From: Echinicola vietnamensis DSM 17526
GTDB taxonomy: Bacteria; Bacteroidota; Bacteroidia; Cytophagales; Cyclobacteriaceae
Direction of reading: 5' to 3'
NCBI RefSeq assembly: GCF_000325705.1
Contig: NC_019904.1
Coordinates: forward strand, 3,536,001-3,600,000
DNA: 64,000 nucleotides
The translations under genes and the position numbers were made by a program. Shown here piece by piece: positions 47,655 through 56,081 of the stretch. Each line of letters starts with the position of its first letter. The first letter of the stretch is position 1. Below the pieces are notes generated by a model. That model saw nothing but the letters and a program-made list of their open reading frames with translations, had not been told where the DNA came from and ran no database searches.

Positions 47655-48647
47655 TTAATTGCTGGAAGAGGATGTTTGCTTTTGTGTCCGGTAGCGGTAT
47701 ATCGATAACAGGATACATAGGATCAAAATAAATCCAACGATCAGTAAAGACCAAGTGCTTGGGAAATGATAGATCGGTGCTATGATCATTTTAATACCAA
47801 TAAACACCAAGATAAAGGCCAGTCCATGCTTTAGGTAATGAAACATGTCAAATGCCCCAGCCAACAGAAAATATAAAGCTCTGAGGCCGAGGATAGCAAA
47901 GATGTTGGAAGTATACAGGATCACAGGATCTTTTGATACCGAAAAAATGGCGGGGATACTATCCACGGCAAATAATAGGTCTGTAAACTCTATTACAGCT
48001 ACTACCACGAGTAGCTGTGTGGCATAGCGTTTTCCATTGATACGGACGAAGAATAGGTCACGGTGATAATGAGGATCAACTTTGAAAAATTTATGAATTA
48101 GCTTGGTGCCAAAAGAACGGCTATAATCATCGGTGTTTTCCTCTTCTGATTGCCAAGATTTAAATCCAGCATAGATCAGAAAACCTCCAAATAAGGTCAT
48201 GACAATATTTATTCTTATGCTGTGGCCAGCGATTTGAACAGGAGAGAGGTAGCTCAGGTCGATCAGGGTGACCCCGAAGAAGATGAAAATGGCACGCATA
48301 AATATGGCTCCCAAAATTCCATAAAAGAGAACCTTGTGCTGGTAAGCATCAGGGACATTGAAATACCTGAACACCATGATGAAGACAAAAAGATTATCGA
48401 CACTCAATGCCTTTTCGATAAGGAATGCCGTGTAGTATTCAGAGGCCTTTTCAAGTCCCATATCGAGGTAAATGTACCCACCGAAAAGTACTCCCAGTCC
48501 GATCCACATAATGGACCATTTGAGCGCCTCCTTCATGGAGACTTTATGTGACTTTTTATTAAAAACCAATAAATCTATCAAGAGTAAACCTACGATTAGG
48601 ATACCGAAAATGAATAAGGTAGTGCTTTCTTCTTGGATATAGTTCAT
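47655..48647 (-). CDS. TerC/Alx-family integral membrane protein
   Basis: 330 aa with about nine membrane segments. Family blocks: EALKWSIMWIGLGVLFGGYIYLDMG, TAFLIEKALSVDNLFVFIMVFRYFNVP (with the conserved E-K-x-S-x-D-N), FWG-like FKSWQSEEEN region, LLVVVAVIEFTDLLFAVDSIPAIFSVSKDPVILYTSNIFAILGLRALYFLLAG (second conserved D-x-x-F-A-x-D-S). Members are linked with tellurite resistance and, for Alx, with manganese homeostasis; which applies here is unknown. A probable metal exporter at the inner membrane. Confidence 0.9.
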   Translation of the reverse strand: MNYIQEESTTLFIFGILIVGLLLIDLLVFNKKSHKVSMKEALKWSIMWIGLGVLFGGYIYLDMGLEKASEYYTAFLIEKALSVDNLFVFIMVFRYFNVPDAYQHKVLFYGILGAIFMRAIFIFFGVTLIDLSYLSPVQIAGHSIRINIVMTLFGGFLIYAGFKSWQSEEENTDDYSRSFGTKLIHKFFKVDPHYHRDLFFVRINGKRYATQLLVVVAVIEFTDLLFAVDSIPAIFSVSKDPVILYTSNIFAILGLRALYFLLAGAFDMFHYLKHGLAFILVFIGIKMIIAPIYHFPSTWSLLIVGFILILCILLSIYRYRTQKQTSSSSN

Positions 48648-48707
48648 GGCTTATCGAAATTTATAATTCATGAAATGCTGAGCTCTTGTTAGGCTATTGG
48701 TGAATGC

Positions 48708-50495
48708 TTATTTATCAAAAGGAAAAAAAATGGGAATACAAAAGGTGGCAATGATCCAGAACATGATGTTCAGCGGAGTGCCTACTTTTAAGTAATCCGT
48801 GAATTTGTAATTACCGGGAGTATAAATCATCGTGTTGGTTTGATAGCCCATGGGCGTCATAAAACTCAAAGAGGAAGCAAACGTGACAGCCATCAAAAAC
48901 GGACGGTCACTTACATCCAATGCTGAGGCAATGCTGATGGCGATAGGAGCCAGCAGTGCTGCAGTGGCGTTGTTTGACATGATGTTGGTCGAGAGGAAAG
49001 TTACCAAAAAGACTACGCTCATGATGGTCCTCGGACCAAAATCTCCCAATTGCGCTACCAACGTATTGGCAAGGAGGTTGGCCGCTCCGGTTTTTTCAAG
49101 GGCCGTTCCCATGGATAATATACCCGCTAGCATGAAGAGTACTTTCCAGTCCACGGAGCGATAAGCATCCTCTGCACTGATGGATTTAAAAAGGATTAGA
49201 AGGACCACGCCAAAAATTGCCGCAATGGGGATCGGCAACAGTTTAAATCCCGCAACAGTAATGACAGCCGCCACAATAAAAATGGTGAAGGCAATTTTCT
49301 TCCAAACCATTCTCGGGGAGGTGTCCTCAGATATGACCAAAAGGCTATCACTACCTTTGAGTTGATCGACCATTTCTTCATCTCCCCGTACGAGCAGGAC
49401 GTCACCAGCTGAAATTTTGGTGTTTTTTAATTTGGTATGCAAAATGTCATTTCGGTGCCGAATAGCCAATACGGTAAGGCCGGGATAGGTTCTTCTAAAA
49501 TCGATGGATTTCACGGTATTGTTGATCAGGCTGGAATTTGGAGGGACCACCATTTCATAGAGCTTGTGTCCTTGTGAGCGGAAATCTTCGTCTTTTAGTT
49601 TTAGGTCGATTTTGAGTTCAATTCCAGGGATATTCCTGATTTGGGTGAGGGTATCCTTATCGCAGCGCACTCTGATGGTGTCTTCTTCTCGGATGACCGT
49701 GTATTTATAAGCATTGATGACTTCACCGGTCTTTCGGATAATTTGGATGGGATCCATGTTATAGTCGGTAAACAACCGTGACATTTTAATGGACTTTCCA
49801 GTGTCTTCGAATTTCTTGGTTACAAATACCTCCGTGATATAATCACCCATGTCAAACGTTTCAGAAATATTCCGGGATGGTTGTCGCTTGGGGATGATCC
49901 ATTGCCCTATGGTCATCATATAAGCAATCCCTGAAGCCAGAAATATCAGGCCCATTCCACTCATCTCAAAAATCCCAAATGGCTTTGCTCCGTGGCTTTG
50001 GGCGATACCGCTCACAAGGATATTGGTGCTGGTCCCCAACAACGTGCACACTCCGCCCATTAGTGCTCCAAAAGAAAGGGGCATCAAGAGCTTGGAAGGA
50101 GTGATGCCTGTGTCTTTGGCGATCTTAAGCACTGTGGGCATTAACAGGGCCACTACAGCAGTGTCATTGATGAAAGCAGATAATACCCCTGAAAAGACCA
50201 TGAGTATAAACATAAAGGCATATTCATTCTTCCTACCCATCCTTAAGAATAGGATGTTGATGGTGTTTAGAGAGCCTGTTCTGAAAACCGCCGCGCTGAT
50301 CACAAACATGGCACCTACCGTAATGGTCGCGGGATTGCTGAATCCTGCTACTCCTTCCTCAAACGTAAGGATGCCCGACACCATGAAGGCTAGCATGACC
50401 ATAATCGAAACGGTATCGATGGACCATTTTTCAGAAAGAAATAAGACCATGGCTACTGCGATGATCGCGAGAACAGTTATGATTTCAGGTGTCAT
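48708..50495 (-). CDS. SLC13-family anion permease with two TrkA-C domains
   Basis: 595 aa with about 11 membrane segments split by a cytosolic insert. The first half has FMVSGILTFEEGVAGFSNPATITVGAMF and LLGTSTNILVSGIAQSHG, the permease signature; the second has FLSTNIMSNNATAALLAPIAISIA and TFASSLSFMTPMGYQTNTM. The insert (about 205-385) contains two RCK_C/TrkA-C-like modules (FVTKKFEDTGKSIKMSRLF; MVVPPNSSLINNTVKSIDFRR). Probably sodium-coupled uptake of sulfate, dicarboxylate or a similar anion. Three bases separate it from the DUF202 gene upstream, so they are one operon. Confidence 0.88.
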   Translation of the reverse strand: MTPEIITVLAIIAVAMVLFLSEKWSIDTVSIMVMLAFMVSGILTFEEGVAGFSNPATITVGAMFVISAAVFRTGSLNTINILFLRMGRKNEYAFMFILMVFSGVLSAFINDTAVVALLMPTVLKIAKDTGITPSKLLMPLSFGALMGGVCTLLGTSTNILVSGIAQSHGAKPFGIFEMSGMGLIFLASGIAYMMTIGQWIIPKRQPSRNISETFDMGDYITEVFVTKKFEDTGKSIKMSRLFTDYNMDPIQIIRKTGEVINAYKYTVIREEDTIRVRCDKDTLTQIRNIPGIELKIDLKLKDEDFRSQGHKLYEMVVPPNSSLINNTVKSIDFRRTYPGLTVLAIRHRNDILHTKLKNTKISAGDVLLVRGDEEMVDQLKGSDSLLVISEDTSPRMVWKKIAFTIFIVAAVITVAGFKLLPIPIAAIFGVVLLILFKSISAEDAYRSVDWKVLFMLAGILSMGTALEKTGAANLLANTLVAQLGDFGPRTIMSVVFLVTFLSTNIMSNNATAALLAPIAISIASALDVSDRPFLMAVTFASSLSFMTPMGYQTNTMIYTPGNYKFTDYLKVGTPLNIMFWIIATFCIPIFFPFDK

Positions 50496-50498
50496 ACG

Positions 50499-50774
50499 TT
50501 ACATTTTGGCATAGTGGCCCCTCTTAATTTTTCTTCTGATGGTGAAAAAATTAATGAATCCAACAATTAAAAATACGACACTAATTCCAAATGAAATATA
50601 TCCCAACCCTTTTATATTTTCTAAGTCTTCGACCTTGACCAAGGCGGTACCGCTGACCAAAAAATACAAGCTGGTCCGGATATAGGAAAGGAGGGTCCTG
50701 TTGTTGGCCAATTTAGTTCGCTGACGGGCTAGATAATCTCTGACTATTAATTCATTTTCAGATTCTTTTTCCAT
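50499..50774 (-). CDS. DUF202 family membrane protein (YidH type)
   Basis: 91 aa. The N-terminal block ENELIVRDYLARQRTKLANNRTLLSYIRTSLYFLVSGTALVKV is the DUF202 signature (LAxxRTxLAxxRT type). Two hydrophobic segments at about 33-47 and 59-78, then a basic tail. Function unknown. It shares an operon with the SLC13 permease and is divergent from the DUF3078 gene, with only 48 bp between the two starts. Confidence 0.85.
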   Translation of the reverse strand: MEKESENELIVRDYLARQRTKLANNRTLLSYIRTSLYFLVSGTALVKVEDLENIKGLGYISFGISVVFLIVGFINFFTIRRKIKRGHYAKM

Positions 50775-50822
50775 AATTTTGGACCGTATATTTATATTAA
50801 TATCATAATAAATCTATCAAAA

Positions 50823-51737
50823 ATGTTTTTTTCAAAGAAGAAATTTATAGCTGTTTTGGCCTTCACTTCCTTACTTTCAGCAGGAACGCACGCACAAGAT
50901 CAAGCTGACAGTGTCTCACAGGTGGCCAAAGACACCACTTATTGGACAAAAGAGTTTTCTGCTGGACTCAATTTTAACCAAGGTGCTTTTAGTAGTAACT
51001 GGTCTGCTGGGGGGGTAAACTCTGTGGCCTTGGGCGCGATCCTCAAGGGAAAGGCAAACTACCTTAAGGGAAGATGGAGCTGGGATAACCAGATGGAAAT
51101 GCTTTATGGGGTAGTGAAAAATGAAGGGGAAGATGGTAGAAAGTCGAATGATAGAATATTTTTGGATTCGAAGGTGGGTTACAGTGTCTCTGAGCATTGG
51201 GATGCTTATTTTTCTGCAAACTTCCTCTCCCAATTTGCCAATGGCTATAATTATGATGAAGATCCCCGGACATTAATCTCTGGATTTATGTCCCCTGCTT
51301 ACCTGACCACTTCTTTGGGTTTTGAGTATAAGCCAAACGAAGAATTTGTTTTAAGAATCGGCCCATTTTCACCCAGATGGACCTTTGTGACGGATTTATC
51401 CATTGCTGATAACGTAGAAGAAAATTATGGGGTGCCGATAGGAGAAAAGGTAAGGACTGAGTGGCTCGCTTTACAGTTATTTGCTGAATGGGATAAGGAT
51501 ATTAGTGATAATTTTAATATCCTTTCCAGGTATCAAATGTACGCAAATTATGAAACATTGTCTTTTAAGAAGATTGATCATCGACTGGATGTTACCTTAA
51601 CAGCGAAAATAACAGAAATCATCAGCGTAACGTTTACGAGCATTAACTTATACGATTATGACCAAGATCCAGGTATCCAATATAGCCAGGGATTATCTCT
51701 CGGATTACTGTATAAGGTAAGCAACAAAAAAGAGTAG
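50823..51737 (+). CDS. DUF3078 outer membrane beta-barrel protein
   Basis: 304 aa. Signal peptide (MFFSKKKFIAVLAFTSLLSAGTHA). The mature part is a chain of amphipathic beta-strands with many aromatic girdle residues: FSAGLNFNQGAFSSNWSAGGVNSVALGAILKGKANY, WSWDNQMEMLYG, DRIFLDSKVGYSVSEHWDAYFSANFLSQFANGY, FVLRIGPFSPRWTFVTD, and a final strand GLSLGLLYKV. This layout matches DUF3078 proteins of Bacteroidota. Role unknown, outer membrane location expected. A terminator lies about 100 bp after the stop. Confidence 0.87.
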   Translation: MFFSKKKFIAVLAFTSLLSAGTHAQDQADSVSQVAKDTTYWTKEFSAGLNFNQGAFSSNWSAGGVNSVALGAILKGKANYLKGRWSWDNQMEMLYGVVKNEGEDGRKSNDRIFLDSKVGYSVSEHWDAYFSANFLSQFANGYNYDEDPRTLISGFMSPAYLTTSLGFEYKPNEEFVLRIGPFSPRWTFVTDLSIADNVEENYGVPIGEKVRTEWLALQLFAEWDKDISDNFNILSRYQMYANYETLSFKKIDHRLDVTLTAKITEIISVTFTSINLYDYDQDPGIQYSQGLSLGLLYKVSNKKE

Positions 51738-51761
51738 ACAACATTCCTTTTTAGATAAATA

Positions 51762-51792
51762 TTTTGTTTGTTCACGGAATTTATTATTTTTG
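51762..51792 (+). promoter_or_regulatory. Bacteroidota-type promoter downstream of the DUF3078 gene
   Basis: TTTG at 51762-51765 and the exact -7 match TATTTTTG at 51785-51792 are 19 bp apart, the canonical spacing. No gene starts downstream; only about 75 nt to a terminator. See the small RNA candidate. Confidence 0.45.
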
Positions 51793-51796
51793 TTTA

Positions 51797-51866
51797 ACTG
51801 TGGTAGTTAAATAATAGTTGGTTTAGTTTTCAAAGTAAAGAGCAGGGAATTTTTCCCTGCTTTTTT
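51797..51866 (+). ncRNA. candidate small RNA of about 70 nt
   Basis: Lies between a promoter-like element (51762-51792) and a strong terminator (51841-51866). A perfect hairpin TTTAACT-GTGGT-AGTTAAA (51793-51811) lies at the presumed 5' end. No start codon with a meaningful frame is present. The alternative is simply a 100-nt 3' UTR of the DUF3078 gene. The exact 5' end is a guess. Confidence 0.3.
51841..51866 (+). terminator. terminator after the DUF3078 gene
   Basis: AGCAGGGA (51841-51848) pairs with TCCCTGCT (51854-51861), followed by TTTTT. Confidence 0.88.
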
Positions 51867-52137
51867 CTTTTTTATGAATAGCTTTAAGTGATATTTACTA
51901 TTGATATAAATCAACTTATGATTTTTTTGTGTTTTAGCGGATCAAGCCGAAAAGTTGGAGGCATTTTACTCTATAATGAAAATTGGCAGTTCCCCCAGGG
52001 CAAACACTTTTAAACTATTAGTAAAGAGATGTCAGCCTGAATTAAAGAATTTCAAGGGGCTAAAAGCGATTTCCCTGATGGTTATCAAGTTTGGCAAACG
52101 CATTTAGTACTAATTTCGTGTAAAGGAGCTATCATCC

Positions 52138-52227
52138 GTGCCGCTGGCACTCCTTTGGGAGGTTGAGGAGCGCTTAAGTTCCTGCGGATGAATCCGCAGG
52201 TTACAAAATTTATCGTGCCGCTGGCAC
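52138..52227. repeat. pair of REP-like palindromes GTGCCGCTGGCAC plus a third palindrome
   Basis: GTGCCGCTGGCAC occurs at 52138-52150 and 52215-52227, same orientation by symmetry. Between them CCTGCGGATGAATCCGCAGG (52181-52200) forms an 8-bp hairpin. Spacing and GC content fit REP/BIME-like units. Confidence 0.65.
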
Positions 52228-52259
52228 TTTGTCCCGATTTGTACATTGGAAACCGCGGT

Positions 52260-52498
52260 AGCCTATCTTACCGAATGACGGGATAGGCTGAAAGAATGAT
52301 TTGTTGATTTGGATCGTACAAGCCGTCGCAGCTATCTGCTCATGTATAGTGGTTGGCTTGGTTGAGGTTAAACCCTGAATATGCGCTAGCAACTGAGCAT
52401 CCTGCCTAATCCGCCTTTGGCGGAGGGGCATATAAAAGGTGCAGGTGACAACCTGCACCAAAAATGATTGCACACAAAAGGGTAAGTTCCGTAGGAAC
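52260..52498. repeat. further REP-like palindromes
   Basis: AGCCTATC/GATAGGCT (52260-52267 with 52282-52289), CCGCCTTTGGCGG (52411-52423), GGTGCAGGT/ACCTGCACC (52438-52459) and GTTCCGTAGGAAC followed by GGCAGATATA (52486-52508). The last form is reminiscent of repeats I associate with Bacteroidota genomes, which is recall and not a search result. Confidence 0.6.
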
Positions 52499-52562
52499 GG
52501 CAGATATAAATGCAAATAGGAACATTTTTTTAATGGCGTTTGCCATGTGGAGGAAGTCCATT

Positions 52563-52631
52563 GTTTTAACGGCATGAAATTTTCTTTTTTAGGAACAAGT
52601 CAACATTTTTCCCCCAGAAATATTGCTTGAT
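52563..52631. repeat. 70-bp direct repeat, copy 1
   Basis: Starts GTTTTA-CG--ATGAAATTTTCTTT and ends CAGAAATATTGCTTGAT, as does copy 2 at 53110-53179. On the - strand the conserved end reads as a frame encoding IKQYFWG, so the repeat may derive from the end of a transposase-like gene. Confidence 0.6.
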
Positions 52632-52750
52632 CTTTACAGGAACAAGCCGAAAAGTTGGGGGCTAGCCTATTTCGATGGATAAATATTTTCTTCGCCACCT
52701 TTGGTTGCTATTTTGCTACGGATGAACGCCGATAAACACAGATAGGATGA

Positions 52751-52945
52751 TTAAGAAATGGCAAATCCGTGTTTAAGTCTTTTATCAGTAGCTTACTTGA
52801 CTTAAAAGTTTACGATGCCCATGCCTTTGGCAATGAAGAGGACTTCTCGGTAAAGTGTGGATTCATCCCGTTCAAAGATGAAATAACATCCTTTTTAAAA
52901 AAGTTGTTCTCAGAAATGTTGCTTGATCCGTGGTATTGTGTATGA
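52751..52945 (+). pseudogene. possible remnant of a GNAT-type acetyltransferase
   Basis: An open frame of 64 codons with no ATG at its start encodes LLDLKVYDAHAFGNEEDF followed by SVKCGFIPFKDE. The F-x-x-K-x-G-F-I-P-F-K-D pattern is typical of the C-terminal end of GNAT acetyltransferases such as TacT-like toxins. The last 15 codons run into the repeat copy at 52911-52927. The upstream part of such a gene is absent, so this would be a decayed 3' fragment. Recognition rests on a short motif only. Confidence 0.35.
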
Positions 52946-52962
52946 TTTAACCTTGAAAGTCA

Positions 52963-53008
52963 GCCCCAAAAGGGGCGGCACATTCATAGCCATGGGTGAA
53001 GCCCATGG
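52963..53008. repeat. two adjacent REP-like palindromes
   Basis: GCCCCAAAAGGGGC (52963-52976) and CCATGGG-TGAAG-CCCATGG (52990-53008), 13 bp apart. Together they form a BIME-like module. Confidence 0.65.
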
Positions 53009-53109
53009 TAAATTACCCCATTCAACGTTTTTCGTTTTAGCCGCGTTGACCGCCCAATTCCCCACAACTTCCCGCTAAAACCTATTCTAGCGAATGGAGG
53101 AAAAGCATC

Positions 53110-53179
53110 GTTTTAGCGATATGAAATTTTCTTTCATAAGAGCATGTCTAAAATCATCCCCCCAGAAATATTGCTTGAT
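53110..53179. repeat. 70-bp direct repeat, copy 2
   Basis: Matches copy 1 (52563-52631) at both ends: 25 bp at the left with 4 differences, then 21 identical bases at the right. On the - strand it encodes KRIKQYFWG and then ENFISLKRC before a stop. It lies 130 bp beyond the patatin stop. Confidence 0.6.
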
Positions 53180-53309
53180 GCGCTTTACTTTATGTGTAAT
53201 GCCATTTTTCGAGATCGTTTTTAAGAATAGTTCTGATTTTAGCCCCTTGTAGTGATCTCGGTTTGGAGTGATGATATGAGGTGATAGGATAAAAGAGTGG
53301 CGCCGTTTT

Positions 53310-54224
53310 TTAAACACTTGGAGCCTGTCCGAGGCATTTACAGATAGGTGAGGTTTGTTTGGCAAAATCATATCCTTCTTGCCACCACTTGCGCATTTGG
53401 TTGGGGTCAAAAATCAATGAGTTTTCTGTTAGAACTTTTGGAGGGTAATAGAAGTTCAGGTTGACTTTTTTTTGAGACCCTTGGAGTTTTCCAATGGTAA
53501 TGTCATCGTTGGATATTTGGTTGAGCATAAAGTCAAACGTCCTTGTGGTGAGTTCCATGGCATTTTTAACAGGGTTTTTTGGGGAAGTAGGCTTGTTGGT
53601 TTTTAGGACGATGATATCGATCTCTGTCGCTCCCCTTCGAATCGATTCTGAGATGGGGATAAGATCTGCCATTCCACCATCCGCATATTCCATGTTGTCT
53701 TTTTCGACCAGGCTCATAAAGGGAACCATATTGGCCGAAGCCCAAATCCAATCACAGAAGTCCGTGTAACAGCATTCTTTTAGGGATTTATACTCTACTT
53801 GATTGGTGCTAAGGTTAGATACCGTAATGACCACATCAGCACTATTTTCCTTCATCTCATTAAAATCTGTTTCAAGGATGCTTTTGCCGATGAGTTTGCG
53901 AAGACTGGTAGTGTCGCCGAAGGTTTTCTTTTGCTGGATAAACATTTTGATGATTCCCCAGTGGTTGATTCGGCTTCTGTAGCTCCCGTTTTCTTTGGTG
54001 ATGACAAAGGGGCAAATGGTGAAGATATCTTTTTGCTTTACCGTGGTATAGACATTTTTGATCTTCTCGACATCATCGATGGATAGGTGAGGGATAAGCA
54101 GACTTCCCGTGGATGTGCCCAAAAACAGATCATACTTAAAATTGCATTCCCGTAATAAAAATTCTGCGATTCCTCCAGCGTAAGCCCCCTTGCTTCCACC
54201 TCCCGAAATTACCAATGCCCTCAT
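53310..54224 (-). CDS. patatin-like phospholipase family protein
   Basis: Predicted serine lipid acyl hydrolase with a Ser-Asp dyad. 304 aa. Oxyanion loop SGGGSKGAYAGG (7-18), nucleophile elbow FLGTSTGSLL (GxSxG form, Ser at about 38) and the catalytic Asp in YADGGMADLIPI (DGG form, about 176). No signal peptide, so cytosolic or delivered by other means. The C-terminal 30 residues (WQEGYDFAKQTSPICKC) lead straight to the repeat graveyard, but the protein looks complete. Confidence 0.9.
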   Translation of the reverse strand: MRALVISGGGSKGAYAGGIAEFLLRECNFKYDLFLGTSTGSLLIPHLSIDDVEKIKNVYTTVKQKDIFTICPFVITKENGSYRSRINHWGIIKMFIQQKKTFGDTTSLRKLIGKSILETDFNEMKENSADVVITVSNLSTNQVEYKSLKECCYTDFCDWIWASANMVPFMSLVEKDNMEYADGGMADLIPISESIRRGATEIDIIVLKTNKPTSPKNPVKNAMELTTRTFDFMLNQISNDDITIGKLQGSQKKVNLNFYYPPKVLTENSLIFDPNQMRKWWQEGYDFAKQTSPICKCLGQAPSV

Positions 54225-54342
54225 AGCTATAATGTTCCATAAAATTATAAACCCATAAAACTTGCGCAGGAACTGAGTCTATACTCCTTTCCTACGCAAG
54301 TATCGTTTATAAATTTACTGGTTTATGACTAAAAGCCAAATA

Positions 54343-55863
54343 TTAGGATTGATGCTGCTCTCGCAACAGGTCATTGATGGTTTTGACAGGATTAAAAGTT
54401 CCGAGAGGCACTTCTACAAATATGGAATTCCAGTCCGCCATGGAGCCGTTCCATAGTCCGGGCAGCTCTTGGGCTTTGAGGTCTTTCCCGTTTTTTGATT
54501 TTTGGGTGATGAATCCCGTTTCTGGATCCCGGTATTGAAGTAAGTCAAATTTATTGCCTTTGTAATCTTTTACCCCGCAAACCAAGTCAGTGGGGTTGAA
54601 GTGGGATGAGCTTCTGAAGATTTTGGCTACTTTACTGTCGTTTAGGTCGAGCTGAGCCGTCTCACCAATTTGGAGAGAGAATGAGCCGTCTTTTTCCTTT
54701 ACCCAGAAGGGGCCGCCGCCTGGCTCCCCGGTGTTTTCCACCATTCCACATACTCTCAGTGGCCGGTTGAGCTTTGCTTGCAGATAGCTTATCTTTTCGC
54801 TTTTGGAAAGACTGCTAAATTTAGAAGGTAGCCGTAAGCCCAAGCTATCTTCCAGAAGTTCAGCTGCAGCACCAATGGTTTCTTCCGATGGGTTGTCATC
54901 TAATTTTTCAAGCAGGTTGAAAAGTTTTGCCTGTGTTTCCAAAAGTATGGACGCAATGACGATCTTATATTTTTTTGTGGTTTCTTTGAGTCTGTCAGGG
55001 ACTACATTGTCGATGTTTTTTATAAATATAAGATCAGCATCGATTTCATTTAGATTTTCCAGAAGCGCACCATGGCCAGCTGGTCTAAATAGGATTTCTC
55101 CATTATCCTCTAGGAAAGGAGTGTTGTCCATATTTACCGCAATGGTGTCTGTGGAAGGTTTTTGCTGGGAAAAACTCACTTCAAACTTGACCTTAAATTG
55201 CTTTTCTAGTTTGTCCTGTAGCTCATGGACATGTTCTTTAAACCGTTCTTGATGTTCCGGGGAAACGGTGAAATGAAGTCTTACCGTATTTTCTTTTCCA
55301 AGTCCGTATTGAAGGCCTTCAATAAAATGCTCGTGTACCGGGGTGCGGTTGGCGTCCTTGTAAGCGTGAAACTTGAGTAAGCCTTTGGGCAATTTCCCAT
55401 ACGCTAGCCCTTTATCATCAAGCAAATAGGCTATAATGGTAGGGAAATCTCCCGTGTCCAAGAGCTCTTTTATCTCAAAACCGTCAGCAGAAAGTTTTTC
55501 GTCCAAATCCTTATAAAAAGCAAATGATTTGAGATTGGAGATAAAAGTCTTTACAAACGGATTGGCCTCTAGCGTTCGGTCTTCAGCTTCCAGGTAGGCA
55601 AAGAGATTTTTAAACATCCTGGTGGCTGCTCCACTGGCGGGAACGAACTTTACGATTTCTTTATCTGACGTAACCGAAGCATATTTTTTTTCATATGCTG
55701 CAATTTGTGCATCGGTGATTTCTTCAATTCCATTCCCAATGGTTGCAGGTTCGTCAATAGGTAAAAATGGAAAGCCATTTTTGAAGTTTGAGATCTGTTT
55801 TTCGATCTTTTCAGGATCTCTTCCCTGTAAGGTAATTTTCTCTTTTACTGCTTCCTCAATCAT
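54343..55863 (-). CDS. DUF4301 family protein
   Basis: 506 aa when started at 55863 (MIEEAVKEKITLQGRD); an ATG at 55890 would add nine residues. The central region resembles sugar-nucleotide transferases: VKFVPASGAATRMFKNL near the N-terminus, LPKGLLKFHAY, TPVHEHFIEGLQY, and FRPAGHGALLENLNEIDADLIFIKNIDNVVPD, the last like a nucleotidyltransferase product loop. These blocks are typical of DUF4301, a family largely confined to Bacteroidota. The activity is not established; a nucleotidyltransferase-like role is inferred. Confidence 0.85.
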   Translation of the reverse strand: MIEEAVKEKITLQGRDPEKIEKQISNFKNGFPFLPIDEPATIGNGIEEITDAQIAAYEKKYASVTSDKEIVKFVPASGAATRMFKNLFAYLEAEDRTLEANPFVKTFISNLKSFAFYKDLDEKLSADGFEIKELLDTGDFPTIIAYLLDDKGLAYGKLPKGLLKFHAYKDANRTPVHEHFIEGLQYGLGKENTVRLHFTVSPEHQERFKEHVHELQDKLEKQFKVKFEVSFSQQKPSTDTIAVNMDNTPFLEDNGEILFRPAGHGALLENLNEIDADLIFIKNIDNVVPDRLKETTKKYKIVIASILLETQAKLFNLLEKLDDNPSEETIGAAAELLEDSLGLRLPSKFSSLSKSEKISYLQAKLNRPLRVCGMVENTGEPGGGPFWVKEKDGSFSLQIGETAQLDLNDSKVAKIFRSSSHFNPTDLVCGVKDYKGNKFDLLQYRDPETGFITQKSKNGKDLKAQELPGLWNGSMADWNSIFVEVPLGTFNPVKTINDLLREQHQS

Positions 55864-56081
55864 TTCTTTATTACTTATAATTAAAAACAATAATTAAAAT
55901 GGTAATTATGTTCTAATAATTGGGTTTATGTACTACTTAAAAGGTTGTGTTAGTATTCTTAAATAATTCAATCAGTCAATTTTATATAAAAAAATGTATT
56001 TTAACTAATTTTTTTTGCTTTTTATGTAACGAATTTAACGAAACTCATTTAAAGTAGAATGGGTAGTATTGGGTATCAGTG

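Larger units (their letters stand above)
51867..53309. other. gene-free repeat graveyard, about 1.4 kb
   Basis: No intact gene. Contents: at least eight short GC-rich palindromes (52138-53008), two copies of a 70-bp direct repeat (52563-52631 and 53110-53179) with a third partial copy at 52911-52927, two copies of CAAGCCGAAAAGTTGG (51943-51958 and 52643-52658), and a decayed acetyltransferase-like frame at 52751-52945. The mixture suggests repeated insertion and decay of small mobile elements between the DUF3078 and patatin genes. Confidence 0.7.

Noticed and set aside
52138..52227. CRISPR-like spacing of two identical 13-bp palindromes
   Set aside because: Only two copies, repeat far too short, no regular spacers and no cas genes; REP-like repeats are the better explanation.
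52210..52575. 121-codon open frame on the - strand
   Set aside because: It spans several REP-like palindromes and encodes low-complexity, unstructured sequence; most likely noncoding repeat DNA, apart from the fragment of the 70-bp repeat at its start.
53087..53410. 107-codon open frame on the - strand
   Set aside because: Its first third overlaps the patatin gene in another frame and its end is the 70-bp repeat. It may preserve part of a transposase-like gene but is not an intact gene.
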